Assembly (NCBI GenBank): GCA_029706075.1
Contig: JAINUG010000480.1
Coordinates: forward strand, 152,501 to 216,500
DNA from: Aldrovandia affinis
Taxonomy: Eukaryota > Chordata > Actinopteri > Notacanthiformes > Halosauridae
Direction of reading: 5' to 3'
DNA: 64,000 nt
Under the pieces are notes generated by a model that was given only the letters and a program-made list of their open reading frames with translations, ran no database searches and was not told the origin of the DNA. This document shows, one piece after another, positions 11,030 to 21,419 of this stretch. The translations under genes were made by a program, and so were the position numbers. Each line of letters starts with the position of its first letter. Positions within the stretch are counted from its first letter, which is position 1.

Positions 11030-11946
11030 TGGAACCTTCATGTCTGTGCAGATGACTCTGATGGCCCCCTCTCTCTTGTCTTTGATGATCCTCAGCAGTC
11101 TTTCCACTGCCAGGAACAAGGATTTCCACCTGGTAGCATTCGGGCGCAGCAGCTGGAGGGAGCACACATCTTCAACAGTTTCAGATGCAAGTGTGGATCT
11201 TCCACATTTGTTCCAAAGTGCATTACACTTGCCAAATGTTGAACGGTACACATTCTTGTATGCCTCACTAGATGTTGCTTTCGTGGCATCAACCGTAGCT
11301 ATTAGGTGACAAGCACAGCGCTGGTGCTTTGGGAGCTCAAACTCCAAACCATCATCTTCATTCAGAAGAGCTGACACATCAACAAACTCCACTTCTTTGG
11401 CCTCGTCTTAATCCTCTTGATCCTCTCCATCCTCTCTTGGTTGAGATGCATCACCATCACTTCCGACTGCATTGTTGTTCTCATCTTCACCAAAAACCTG
11501 GAAAGCTTTCATGAAGTTGGAGCCGTTGTCTGTTGTTCTTACAATCTTCCCCCGAATTTCTAACTGGGAATGGATGTCATTCAGGGCACTTGTCAACACA
11601 TCAAATGTGTGTGAACCTCTCAGCTGTTTACAGACTAGGGCTGCTGAGCATCTTTGGAGAATGTCAGGGTCAATCCAATGGGCAATAACACCAATGAAGC
11701 TCCACCTTCTGACAGACCAGCAGTCGGTGGTGATGGCGATATGTTCAACTCCCCTCATGGCCTCAGTGACCGCCTTCTTCATTTCCTTGGAGGCATCATC
11801 GATCATGGAGAGCAGGGACACCCGTGTCATCCTTTTTGCATAAGGCAGCAGATCCTTCACAAAAACTTTAAATGGTTCTTGTTCAACCAGAGAGAATGGC
11901 TGGAGCCCTTGGTCCACATACTTCATGACAGCTTTGTCAATGGACC
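11030..11946 (-). pseudogene. Tol2-like transposase, main catalytic exon
   Basis: After an acceptor tcttatcttag the exon encodes SIDKAVMKYVDQGLQPFSLV, then EHIAITTDCWSVRRWSFIG (first catalytic Asp region), AHWIDP, CKQLRGSHTFDVL, TDNGSNFMKAFQVFG (second catalytic Asp region), LPKHQRCACHL, and LRPNATRWKSLF. This is the RNase H-like fold core of hAT transposases. One in-frame TAA at 11408-11410 splits it after an acidic stretch. The 3' limit near 11030 is approximate. Apart from that stop the exon is well preserved, so inactivation may be recent compared with other elements here. Confidence 0.88.
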
Positions 11947-12049
11947 TAAGATAAGAGGAGGGGGGGTAAAAGGGGGGAAGGGGGTTGGTTTTGCTACAGC
12001 AGCAGTGATGGAGAAAGGTACTGAAGATACACAATATATACAAAGATAT

Positions 12050-12227
12050 ACCTCTGAGACACAGTGCGGGTGCTGTTATACCTCTGAGACATGGTGCTGT
12101 TCACTATGGTGGTCTGCCTGCTGGTGGAGGAGGGAGTCGAGGGAGTCTCAGCCCTCTTTCTCTTTGTTGATGTCAGCTCTCCATATTTTTTAAGTTGGCG
12201 TACATGCTTTCTGTGAAACAGACTGCA
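12050..12227 (-). pseudogene. Tol2-like transposase, second exon (end of BED finger and basic linker)
   Basis: After an acceptor at ctgtttcacag the frame reads KHVRQLKKYGEL followed by a basic Ser/Thr-rich linker (TSTKRKRAETPS). Its first histidine completes the BED zinc finger started in the exon at 45123, in the order C-x2-C then H-x4-H. The two halves of the finger are now about 33 kb apart because the Gypsy element at 12810-44980 inserted in this intron. Confidence 0.75.
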
Positions 12228-12804
12228 GTGAGAGAGACATTTTCTAAGCATCACAACTTTAGCTACAGGATTTAAAACCTATTCAACAACACTAGTCAAT
12301 GACCATATGTAACATTTTCTATACTAATTATTACAATAATTTACCCAAATGCTAACGTCACATGCTTTGCAGCGCTCCTTCAACCTGTCCCCTCTCACTG
12401 CTAGCCTACTAACTGACAGCCTCGTTAGACCCACTTGCTACAAACGTGCACAAATCTCCAACTCCAGCCACTGTAGAGAAAAGGACCAAGAATTCCAAAG
12501 TACTACTTGTTGCATATGGCCAATTAAACTTTAACGTTAATTTATTCATTTTCCATCGTGGTTCAATGCGCTCTCACGCCTCCTGTCATTCCTCCTCAAC
12601 TCTACTAGTGCTGCAATGCAATGATAGCTAAGTTATAGCTAATGTTAGCTACAGTAGCTAAGATGACTCAAATCAACTAAATCTCTCTCGCAACTGTCAA
12701 CACTTCATCAGCTGCCTAACTCGCTAGCAATCTGTCTACACTAATGGTCTCATTCGATTCATGATAGCTTGAGAACTTCAGCCAGACATACGCCATGTTA
12801 CCTT
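12228..12804. other. First intron of the Tol2-like element, no gene seen
   Basis: AT-rich sequence with many gctagct/gttagc words and no coding signal. It lies between the second transposase exon and the Gypsy left LTR and is part of the interrupted intron 1. The last five bases before the LTR are preceded by ordinary intron sequence. Confidence 0.5.
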
Positions 12805-12809
12805 GTTAT

Positions 12810-12973
12810 TGTTCTATTGTTTGATAGGTACAATGAAACCTCATGTGGAGCACAATCATTCAACATGCGACCGCAGGATGATGTCACTCATGCAACTGCT
12901 TTATTGTTCCCCACAACAACAATACATCGTTAGATGGTTCCTACTAGGTCATGTGTTAGTACCCATCACTACA
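12810..12973 (-). repeat. Gypsy A left LTR (3' LTR of the minus-strand element)
   Basis: Matches 44823-44980 over almost its whole length and begins like 17171-17191. It ends at catcactaca and is followed by tccccctttc, which on the minus strand reads as the purine-rich tract gaaaggggga expected just before a 3' LTR. Confidence 0.88.
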
Positions 12974-13334
12974 TCCCCCTTTCTAGATAAGGATCCCTCC
13001 CTGTAGAGATGCATACTTAACCATCTTGGAAACTGTAATGTAATGCAATTCCAGAACACACTGTAGCAGTTAACAATTCAAGCATTATCAACTATCAATA
13101 AGAACACTTATAGCTTTCCCTTTTCCTTATTAGCTTATCCATAAAACCACTGGAATGAAACATTCTTCCAACCTATGCATCTGTAAACACATAGCATCAT
13201 GAACATCAACAAATCTTTAGATATAACAACAAACTATTTTTTTTATAAGGGATGGGGTAGACTGGCCAAACCCTTCACCTGAGTGAGGGGATTATTCTGC
13301 CCCATTGTTCACTCGGTGTCAGTGTTTACCTCAC

Positions 13335-14711
13335 ATAGTCTTTTAGGTACGTTGGAGGTCTCCCCACTCTGGCAGGATAACGTCTCTGACACACTGGAGT
13401 CCGTTGACTGGAGTCACGCTGGACTTCAGGTGTGACAGGTGCACTCACAGCATCTGGAGCGGTGTTATCCAGCGATGTTTCAGGTACCACAGAGGTTGGC
13501 GAGAGATGGAATCGGTTTCTTCACAGGGTGCCTCTGAGCATCTCGATGAGATAGGATCTCGGTGTGTCTGCTGTAGACACCACTGTACCTCTCTGAAGCA
13601 TGTCTTTGACCCACACATGATTGCCGGGTTGCAGGTGTGGCATGTCATGTGCTCTGTGTCTTCGGTTGTAGTTTTGCTGCTGCTTTTGTCTGTAGCTTTG
13701 TTCTTTCCTTTTCAGGTTCTCCATGTCTGCACATGCGGGGGTTGAGCTGGGATGGGATGACAGGAACTGTCGTGCGGATCTTCCTCCCCATGAGTAGCTC
13801 AGTGGGACTGTGTCCATTTGCCAGAGGAGCAGCGCGGTAGGCCATGAGGCCCAGGTAAGGATCACTGGACTTCTTGAGGATACCTTTGTCCTCACAGCCC
13901 GTTCTACCTCCCCGTTGCTCTGTGGGAAGTGTGGACTGGATGTCACATGACTGAAGCTCCAATCTTGTGCAAACTTTCAGAAGGACTCGGATGCAAACTG
14001 TGGTCCGTTGTCTGAGCGCACCACGTCTGGTATACCATGGCGTGCAAAGATAGACTTGCAGTGCTCGATCACAGCTTCAGAGGATGTGGATGTTAGCTTG
14101 GCTACTTCGAAGAATCTTGAGAAATAGTTCACAATGACTAAGTAGTGTTTGTTTTCTATTTGAAACAGGTCTGCTCCTACAGTCGACCATGGCCTTGATG
14201 GGAACTCCGTGGGCAGCATCGTTTCTCTGAGGTTAGTTCTCTCACGGGCACATGTGTCACAGCTTTCAATCATCTTTGTCAACTCTCTGCTGAGGCCTGG
14301 CCACCACACTGACTGTTTAGCTCTCTCCCTGCCCTTGGTTATGCCGAGATTACCCTCATGCAGTTTGGTCAGTATGTCTGCTCTCAGTGATGCTGGGATT
14401 ATGATTCTGCAGCCAAAGAGTAGCAGCCCATTTTGGACCATGAGCTCACCTGAGAATGGTAGGTAGGGCTGGAACACTCTTCCAATCGAAAACTTGTCTG
14501 GCCATCCTTCTACACAGTACTGCTTCAGCTGCTGTAGTATGTCATCATTGTCCTGGTGTGTCTGAATTTCTCTGAGCATCTTCTCAGTTGCTGGCAGGCT
14601 TGCTATGACAGAGTCAGCATACAAGTTGATCTCTTCTTCTCGTAGCCCCTTTGTTGTGCTGTCTACAGGCGCTCTGGACAGATTCCACTCGCCAAAGTGT
14701 CTGGCAAACAC
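13335..14711 (-). pseudogene. Gypsy A integrase
   Basis: Upstream on the minus strand is a zinc-binding region ending CDTCARE, then the catalytic core with VGADLFQ, VRSDNGPQF and, after a TGA at about 13976, PQSNGEVERAV. These supply the D, D and E of a retroviral-type integrase. The tail contains a QPGNHVWVKD block and ends with RYPARVGRPPTYLKDYV near 13340, a C-terminal end common in vertebrate Gypsy integrases. The enzyme inserts the cDNA; this copy is broken by the TGA. Confidence 0.85.
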
Positions 14712-16238
14712 CAGAGGTTTGTGGTCCGTCTCGATACTGAAGCTCTTCCCGATGAGGAACTCTGTGAACCTCTCACAGACCCATGTGGAGGCCAGCGCCT
14801 CCTACTCGATCTGGGCGTATCACTGTTCGGTGCTGCTGAGAGCTCTCGAAGCGTACGCCACTGGTTTCCACTCTGCGTTGTCTCGCTGCTGGAGGAGAAC
14901 AGCGCCCATCCCGTACGATGACGAATCAGCAGAGACCAGCGTTTCAGCATTTGGATCATACAGTGCTAGCCTTGGAGGAGTAGTCAGTTCTTGCTTTATG
15001 CTGCCGACGGCTTGCTGCTGTTGTAACCCCCAGGTCCACATATTAGACTTCCTAAGCAGATCTCTGAGTGGATGCATTCTCTCGGCTAGGTGAGGCAGGA
15101 ATTTCCCCAGGTGATTTGTCATCCCCAGAAAGCATCTCACCTCACTGCCATTGCTGGGCTCCTTCATTGCTCTCACAGCACTCACCTTGTTGGGGTCTGC
15201 GCTGATCCCCGATGCCTCAATGATCTGTCCCAGGAACTTTATCCTGCTCTTCGAGAACTCGCACTTGTCGTTCAGCGTCACTCCCGCCTCCTGCAGTCGT
15301 GACAGTGCTCTCCGCAGCCTCTCGTCGTGCTCCTTCTGTGTGGCCCCCCAGATAAGCACGTCGTCCATCTGGCACAGAACTCCTTCCAGGCCCTCCAGAA
15401 CCTGCTGCATGCGTTTCTGAAAGTGTTCTGGTGCCGATGACATTTATGAAGCACAAACGGTTGTAGCAATACCGCCCTAATGGAGTGATGAACGTGGTTA
15501 GCAGAGAAGACTCTTTAGCGAGTGGAATCTGCCGAAATCCAGCATTGGCGTCTAGCTTTGAAAACACTTGGGCTCCAGCAAGCTGTCCTAAGGTATTTCC
15601 CACTGAAGGGAGTAGGTGTCTCTCTCTCATTACTGATTTATTCAGCTCAGTGAGGTCAATACATATCCTCACCCCCCTGCCTGCTTAGGCACCACCACCA
15701 TGGGCGCACACCACTCTGTGGGCTCCTCCACTTTTGAGATAACTCCTTGCTGCTCCATATGATGCAGCTCATCTTTGATTTTTGGTAGGAGTGGGAGGGA
15801 GATATGCCTGGGCATTGAGAGGGAGAAAGGCTTTGCCCCCGGCTTCAACACAATGTTGTACTCACCCTCCATCTTGCCTAGTCCAGAGAAAAGCTTTGGG
15901 AACTCCTGTTTTATAGTCTCTTTGGAGTCCAGGCTGACATCTTCCAGTCTGGTGACTAGCTGCAGTGCTGTGGCAGCCGGCCGGCTTAGCAGTGGTGTGC
16001 TCAGCCCCTCCACGACATAGACGTACTCTTTTGTGGTTTTGTTTCTCTTGCTGAGAGTGGTTGTGAACTTGCCTTTAACTTTGAGGGGCACTCTTCCTGG
16101 TCCTTTCAGAACCAATGTTGCTCTCTCTAGTGTGCTGAACTGGCCCTGGGTGTACAGCGTTTCCGGGACTGCTGTCACATCTGCCCCGGTGTCAATTTTG
16201 AACACTGTGTTGTGGTTGTCCATTTTTATCTCTGTCAT
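14712..16238 (-). pseudogene. Gypsy A protease, reverse transcriptase and RNase H
   Basis: The protease begins near 16230 with FKIDTGADVTAVP (active-site Asp in DTGAD). The reverse transcriptase follows with GVISKVEEPTEWCAPMV, FSKLDANAGFRQIPL and the catalytic QMDDVLIWG near 15360. RNase H shows LVSADSSSYGMGAVL near 14930, then a frame change into FSIETDHKPLVF near 14730. At least two frame changes (about 15440-15460 and 14800-14830) interrupt the polyprotein, so it cannot be translated through. Confidence 0.85.
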
Positions 16239-16379
16239 CCAGGGGCTGTCATTGAGCCCAGGAACACGACCTCGTAATCATCATCCGTGTCCTGCCAGGT
16301 ACTGTAGCTACATTCACTTCATGCTTTTTTTTTTGTTCTGCACACTCTAGCATAGTGTCCTTTTTTTCTGCATTGATTG

Positions 16380-17016
16380 CCTCGCTGGACAGTGTTGCAA
16401 GCTATGCCCTTTTGTGTCCCCACATCTTTTGCACGGTCTGTCCTGTGCATTCTTGCGTGTTCGATATGTCCCCCTTAAAGTTAGTTTTTAGCATTTCTTG
16501 CTGCTTTTTCACCTGCTCACTTTGTTTGGCTCTGGTGACTGCCTTTTGTAGTGTCAGTTCTGGGTCCATTTGTAATTGTTCTGACAGACGTCTGTCTCTC
16601 AGACCCACCACCAGTCTGTCCCTCACCATCTCGTTATGCAGAGTCCCGTATCCGCAGTGCTCTGCCAGGCAATGCAGCGCAGTAATGAAGCAGTCGGCCG
16701 ACTCGCCCATCTCTTGCTGCCGCTGGTTAAACTTTGCCCTTTCAAAGATCACATTCCTGCGAGCTACAAAGTGAGCATCTAACTTTCCTTTGACAGTATC
16801 ATACTCACTCGTTTCTTCAGGGCTGAGGTGCAAAGAAACTAGTATGTCCTCAGCTTCCTCGCCCATGGTGTAGATTAAAGCATTGACTTGATTCTCGTCC
16901 ACCTGCGTTTCCAATCCAGAAGCGATACGAAATCTGTCAAATTGCTTTATCCACTTTGGCCAGTCATCCGACTTGAACGTGAACTTCTCTGGCGGGGTGA
17001 CTTGGAACTGGTTCAT
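16380..17016 (-). pseudogene. Gypsy A gag-like protein
   Basis: The likely start is the Met of MNQFQVTPPEKF at 17016, just inside the primer-binding site. The capsid-like part contains WPKWIKQFDRF, TMGEEAEDI, FNQRQQEMGESADCF and DRLVVGLRD, all typical of Gypsy gag proteins. Near 16430 the frame shifts within a CCHC-type zinc knuckle (C-x2-C, then a downstream H and C in the other frame). The protein would form the particle core. The frameshift separates gag from the downstream protease. Confidence 0.8.
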
Positions 17017-17152
17017 TTTGACGCTGACACAACGATTAGATAGTAACACATGGCTAACTAGCTCTGTTGATTGTAGCTAACTAACGTCGCCTAGACTAAA
17101 ACTTGACAGTAGTTGTTCTCACTACACGCTAACTAACTCACTACAATTGTCT

Positions 17153-17170
17153 GTTTTACTTCTGACACCA
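17153..17170 (-). promoter_or_regulatory. Gypsy A primer-binding site
   Basis: On the minus strand the sequence directly inside the right LTR reads tggtgtcagaagtaaa. It starts with TGG, as expected for annealing to the CCA end of a tRNA, and fixes the inner edge of the right LTR at 17171. Confidence 0.7.
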
Positions 17171-17191
17171 TGTCCTATTGTTTGATAGGTA

Positions 17192-17546
17192 AATGAATGA
17201 AGGTGGAACCCGCACACTGTGTAGAAGAGGGAATATCCCAAACGAGGTGAAGGCTCGATGTTTAATTTAAAGTCTTTTAATAGACTAAAGAGACAGATGT
17301 TTCGGTCAAATGACCATCATCAGTATAACATCAAGCATACAGAGGTAGAGTTAGATATATACATCATATTCAAGTAGTTAACTGACATCACCTGCAGACG
17401 TACACGTCATTAGGCCAGGCGATTGCGCAGATCAAGCAGAGTTGATTGGAATCACCGGTCGGCAATGTTGCGAAGACATGCATTTATTTGATAATGCAAT
17501 GGTACAGAGTACGGTACACATAATAATCCAATCACATTTGCACAAT
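17192..17546 (-). repeat. Inverted copy of the Penelope-like 3' region
   Basis: Read in reverse it aligns with 44397-44741, including ccctcttctacac, the hammerhead-like core and ttgcacaat. It has diverged from the right copy by substitutions and small indels (for example gaaacatc for gaaacgtc). The junction to the ERV LTR is at cacaat|gttagc. Confidence 0.8.
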
Positions 17547-17806
17547 GTTAGCAACACAAAGGCTATGCATATATTCAGGTGAGAGACTCATTGAATGGGG
17601 GTGTGTCACTTCCTGACTTCCATGCTGGTGCCTTGTTAGCAACACAAAGGCTCAAACTCATCATCTGTCCCTATGTATATATTCAGGTGAGAGACTCATT
17701 CACTTTAGACTCTTTACCAACTCGCTGTGGACCGCTGTGTGTAATAAACTTTCATTTCAAGTCAGACTGCTGAGTCTCCTGGTTGTCTCTTCAGAAGAAG
17801 CTAACA
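17546..17806 (+). repeat. ERV left LTR, 5'-truncated
   Basis: Matches 43719-43979, from tgttagcaacacaaag to gaagctaaca. The part of the right LTR at 43535-43718 is missing here. It contains one full and one partial copy of the roughly 88-bp U3 repeat and a taataaac polyadenylation-type signal near 17742. Confidence 0.8.
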
Positions 17807-17809
17807 ATT

Positions 17810-17827
17810 TGGTGCCGTGACCCGGAT
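17810..17827 (+). promoter_or_regulatory. ERV primer-binding site, tRNA-His type
   Basis: Three bases after the LTR end the sequence reads tggtgccgtgacccggat. It differs by one base from the primer site pattern for histidine tRNA used by HERV-H-like class I retroviruses. This is recognition from memory of the pattern and should be compared with fish tRNA-His genes. Confidence 0.7.
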
Positions 17828-18079
17828 GGGACTAACCGTTTGAAAGAAACATTGGTAAGCTCCCATCAAAAATTATTTGGGGATTGCTGTTTTCTGTTGA
17901 GAGACCAGTAAGAAGTTAGGAAGCCTCCGATAGAGGGAGCCCCTTTGTTAAAGCAAGTTCTCTAACAAAGGCAGACTGGTATATTTGGTATCCTCTTGTT
18001 AAGTTGTAGTCTTAGCAAGGGAAGACGTATCCCTCTTGTTTTTGACACAAGGGACGACCAGTGTTAACCTGCATTTGAG

Positions 18080-19539
18080 ATGGGGAAACCTCTGTTTGGC
18101 GCAGGGGAGGGTGAACCAAAGAAGGGTGATCCAGGGATTCCGACCACTTTGAAAGGGGGTCGAGGTACACCGTTGTGGACAGATGAGCAGCTTATTCGGA
18201 TTGTTGACATTGAACTGGGAAAGCTGATTAAAAAGGCTCATATGTATTTTCAGGAAAAGTTGCCTGTTCACCCAGAAAAAGTATGGTGTACTGATGAATG
18301 TAAAAAAGCGTTAGGATATGCTTTGCAAAAGAAAGACACAGGAATGATACTTTGTGTTATGAGGCGATATTTTGACAAAACTAAAATTGATTTAGAATCG
18401 GAGAATGAAAAATTGAAAGATGAGATCATTAAATGCAGACGCACTATCACATTAGCACAGGGCACTTGCAAAGACTTACAGAAGAAAATTAACGATCTTG
18501 AAGAGAAGGTTAGTCGGTCTTACAGGCAGGCTAATACTAGCGCAGATAATGCAGATATGAGCGACCCCCACCGATAAATCCTATTGTTTACCCTTTAGAT
18601 GAGCTAAGAGAGGTAGCAGGGTATTGTGGCAATATTGATGACAATATCAGACTTGATGCTGATGAGGTTACAATAGCCATAGCTGCGCCCATAACGCTAC
18701 GCAGTAAAACTGAAAATGGGCAGAGGTATATGCACAAGGTGTACACTCCAATGTCCCCAAAAGAGATTGACAGGCTATCTAAAGAGTTTGATCGCCCACG
18801 TAAACTGGGTGTTGAAATATTTATTGATGTGATGAACAGGAAAACTGATTTGTACCAGCTACACCCGTTCGATCAGCTGAGTCTGTTATCTCAACACTTA
18901 ACTCCCACAGAAATAAATGAATTAAAACAAGCTGTAAATGTAGCTTTGGGTTCTAATTAGCAAAATACCCAGGCAGGTTTTGCAGAAATTGAAGGGTGGC
19001 TACGTCATAATTGTGCTGACCCATGCAGTTGGTCTAGGATTACAGTTTGTGTGCAAAAGAAGGAAGAAACTGTTTCTGAGTACACTGACAGATTTCAGAA
19101 AGTTTTTCTGGCACATAGTGGTTTAGCAAATATCACTCCACAAAATATTGGTAATTTAGATGGGCCAAGCCGGCTGCATAATCAGTGGTATGAGGGTCTG
19201 TCCCCCAAGGTCAAACAGTCTATAGTGTTGTCAGCCAGAGATTGGAAAATAAAAAGATGGAGAGAGCTCACTACACTAGCTGCTGAAATAGAGCGAGACC
19301 TCCAACAGGGAGGGGCTTCAGCTATGCCGCTACTCCATGTAGCATATCTTGATCGGAATGACTCTAAGCCCAAATTCAATAGAAGAGGATTCTCCAAAAG
19401 GGGGAATCAGACGCAGAGTACTAGTAATGCTTGCCACTACTGTGGTAAGAACGGCCATTGGGTAAGAGACTGTAGGGAAAAGAAAAATGATATGCAGGGA
19501 GGAAGTGGTAGTGAGGAAGAAAAAACAAAACAAATCTGA
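18080..19539 (+). pseudogene. ERV gag (degraded)
   Basis: A first open stretch at 18080-18577 begins MGKP (a possible myristoylated start) and has a charged, coiled-coil-like segment (roughly residues 110-150, with LQKKINDLEEKV). A stop ends it. Capsid-like sequence resumes through 18730-18960, is cut by an in-frame TAG at 18958-18960, and continues to 19539. There the major-homology-type region EEKTVSEY is not clear, but QKKEETVSEYTDRFQ and a CHYCGKNGHWVRDC zinc knuckle are visible. Gag would assemble the particle and bind RNA through the knuckle. Stops and frame changes show a dead copy. Confidence 0.75.
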
Positions 19540-19639
19540 GCTGCCTTTACAATTAACCGCTCAGCAAGCTGGCACACTGATACAAGCTATACAGGCTGCA
19601 GTTCCGTCTGCTCCTCCAAGCCAGGATTTATGACTAGAA

Positions 19640-20080
19640 TGCCCCGATGCCAAACAACATGTATGTGCCATTTCATTTACCAAAGAAAACCGTTTGATTG
19701 TTTCACCTCTGATTACCGGGAATCCAGTTGGAATGCTCCTAGACACAGGGGCACAGATTTCAGTTTTGCCTACAGGTCTAGCTAAATCACTCTCCCTTCC
19801 TCTATCACATAAACAAGTTGCAGTGCAGGGTGTGAGTGGTAATGCCATATTGTTAACACAAACTGCGCCAGTTGAAATTTCCTTTGGCCCACAGACAATA
19901 ACTACAAGTTTGTGGGTGGGTGACATTGCTAGTGAACCGCTGCTAGGTATGGATTTGTTGGAGTCTGTTTTGCAGTTCACACCTTCTGGTCCCAAATGGC
20001 AAGTGTGTGCTTTAAAAAAGAACATATTCAGGGACATCCTATCTGGTCAGATGATAAAGATGATTGTGGACTTTTAGATA
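19640..20080 (+). pseudogene. ERV protease region
   Basis: The frame contains LLDTGAQISVLP near 19740, the active-site motif of retroviral aspartic proteases. VWVGDIASEPLLGMDLL-like sequence (reading SLWVGDI and LLGMDLLE) follows near 19930, which fits the C-terminal GxD motif. It lies between gag and the reverse transcriptase, as expected. The frame is open from 19694 to 20077, but its upstream link to gag is interrupted. Confidence 0.75.
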
Positions 20081-20253
20081 TGGAGCCAGTTAAACTGTCA
20101 GGAACACCTCCTCCTCGTACTAAACAGTACCCTATTAACCCTGAAGCTTTGATGGGGATCAAACCAATTGTTGATGCATTAGAGAAACGTGGCATTTTAG
20201 TCAAAACACAGAGCTCCTCAAACAGCCCAGTATGGCCAGTAAAGAAGGCTAAT
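20081..20253 (+). pseudogene. ERV reverse transcriptase, N-terminal end before the Polinton
   Basis: The sequence reads TKQYPINPEALMG, then VDALEKRGILVKTQSSSNSP and VWPVKKAN. These are the conserved first blocks of class I retroviral reverse transcriptases. It stops at the Polinton end (20254). The continuation starts at 40323. Confidence 0.8.
20248..20253. repeat. Polinton target-site duplication, left copy
   Basis: gctaat, repeated at 40317-40322. Six base pairs is the duplication length known for Polinton/Maverick elements. Confidence 0.9.
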
Positions 20254-20460
20254 AGTAGTATATATAGGGCTCTATACACCCCTTATTTAATTTCTTTTTT
20301 ATTTACTTTTTGATATCCTGTTTGATTTCCTGTTTAATTTCTTTTATTACCCTGCGATAAAAAAAGTGGAGGGGAGGTGTTTATGGCAGGGGGCTTTGTC
20401 TGTTGGAGCCCACCATATGTTTTAAGGTTTGTTCATGTTTGAAATGTGCGCTCGGTGTGT
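20254..20460. repeat. Polinton left terminal inverted repeat
   Basis: Aligns in inverse with 40111-40316 over its whole length. It is followed by a (GT)n microsatellite to about 20482 that is not shared by the other end. Confidence 0.92.
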
Positions 20461-20685
20461 GTGTGTGTGTGTGGGTGTGTGTTGCAGGGGGGCCCACCAG
20501 GTAATAAATGTTGCTAACAGGGCGCACAAAAGACTGTCAGTGTTAGAGTCTGAGAAAGGGGGGAGGCCGTGGAGAGGAAATAGCATCTAGGTGTCATCAC
20601 ACAGGCAATGGCGCAGCGTGGCCTACCACAAACGTTAAAACTTGGATGAAATTGCACCAAAACATTACTTAAATACATGTATTAA
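20461..20685. other. Polinton interior next to the left end; microsatellite, no gene
   Basis: A (GT)n run is followed by about 200 bp without coding signal. The last bases, atgtattaa (20677-20685), are repeated after the L2 LINE at 24790-24798 and are the probable LINE target duplication. Confidence 0.5.
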
Positions 20686-20686
20686 T

Positions 20687-21374
20687 AGTGTGCATTCGTA
20701 CTCTGGCTAGTACTGTCTTGTCGCGTATCAGTAAGTGTACTTTTCCGGCGTTAGATTTTGTTTGTTTAGCTTCTGTGGTCGTATCCTGTCCCATCGGGTA
20801 GAATTGGCACTTAATTGCTACTTTGCTTTTGTGTCGCTAATGTCCAGCAGTTATTAGATTATATATATATATATAATAGTTTTATTTCAAAGCTGATTGC
20901 GACTCAGCTGTTTTGAATCGGTCTTATTGTATCAGACCGTGTTTGTAGTTGAGCGTTAATTCTTTAGTAGTGGAAGAAAGCTAAGTTGTTAATTACTGTG
21001 CTTTGTTATCAGGTAGGATTTAAGCGTGCTCAGCCAGGACTCAGGCAGTGTGCATTCGTACTCTGGCTAGTACTGTCTTGTCGCGTATCAGTAAGTGTAC
21101 TTTTCCGGCGTTAGATTTTGTTTGTTTAGCTTCTGTGGTCGTATCCTGTCCCATCGGGTAGAATTGGCACTTAATTGCTACTTTGCTTTTGTGTCGCTAA
21201 TGTCCAGCAGTTATTAGATTATATATATATATATAATAGTTTTATTTCAAAGCTGATTGCGACTCAGCTGTTTTGAATCGGTCTTATTGTATCAGACCGT
21301 GTTTGTAGTTGAGCGTTAATTCTTTAGTAGCGGAAGAAAGCTAAGTTGTTAATTACTGTGCTTTGTTATCAGGT
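20687..21374 (+). repeat. Two 5' UTR monomers of the L2 LINE, period 360 bp
   Basis: Units 20687-21014 and 21047-21374 appear to differ at one base (tagtggaag versus tagcggaag). They are joined by a 32-bp linker ending cagccaggactcaggc. Each unit has the (TA)n run near its middle. Head-to-tail 5' monomers are well known in mouse L1; here they occur in an L2-clade LINE. Confidence 0.88.
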
Positions 21375-21419
21375 GGCACTCGCCACTTAGTGCCTAGCAT
21401 TACTCGGCTATATTAGCAG

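Noticed and set aside
11472-11843. Plus-strand frames of 120-180 codons at 11472-12193
   Set aside because: They are antisense to the hAT transposase exon, which has clear motifs on the minus strand.
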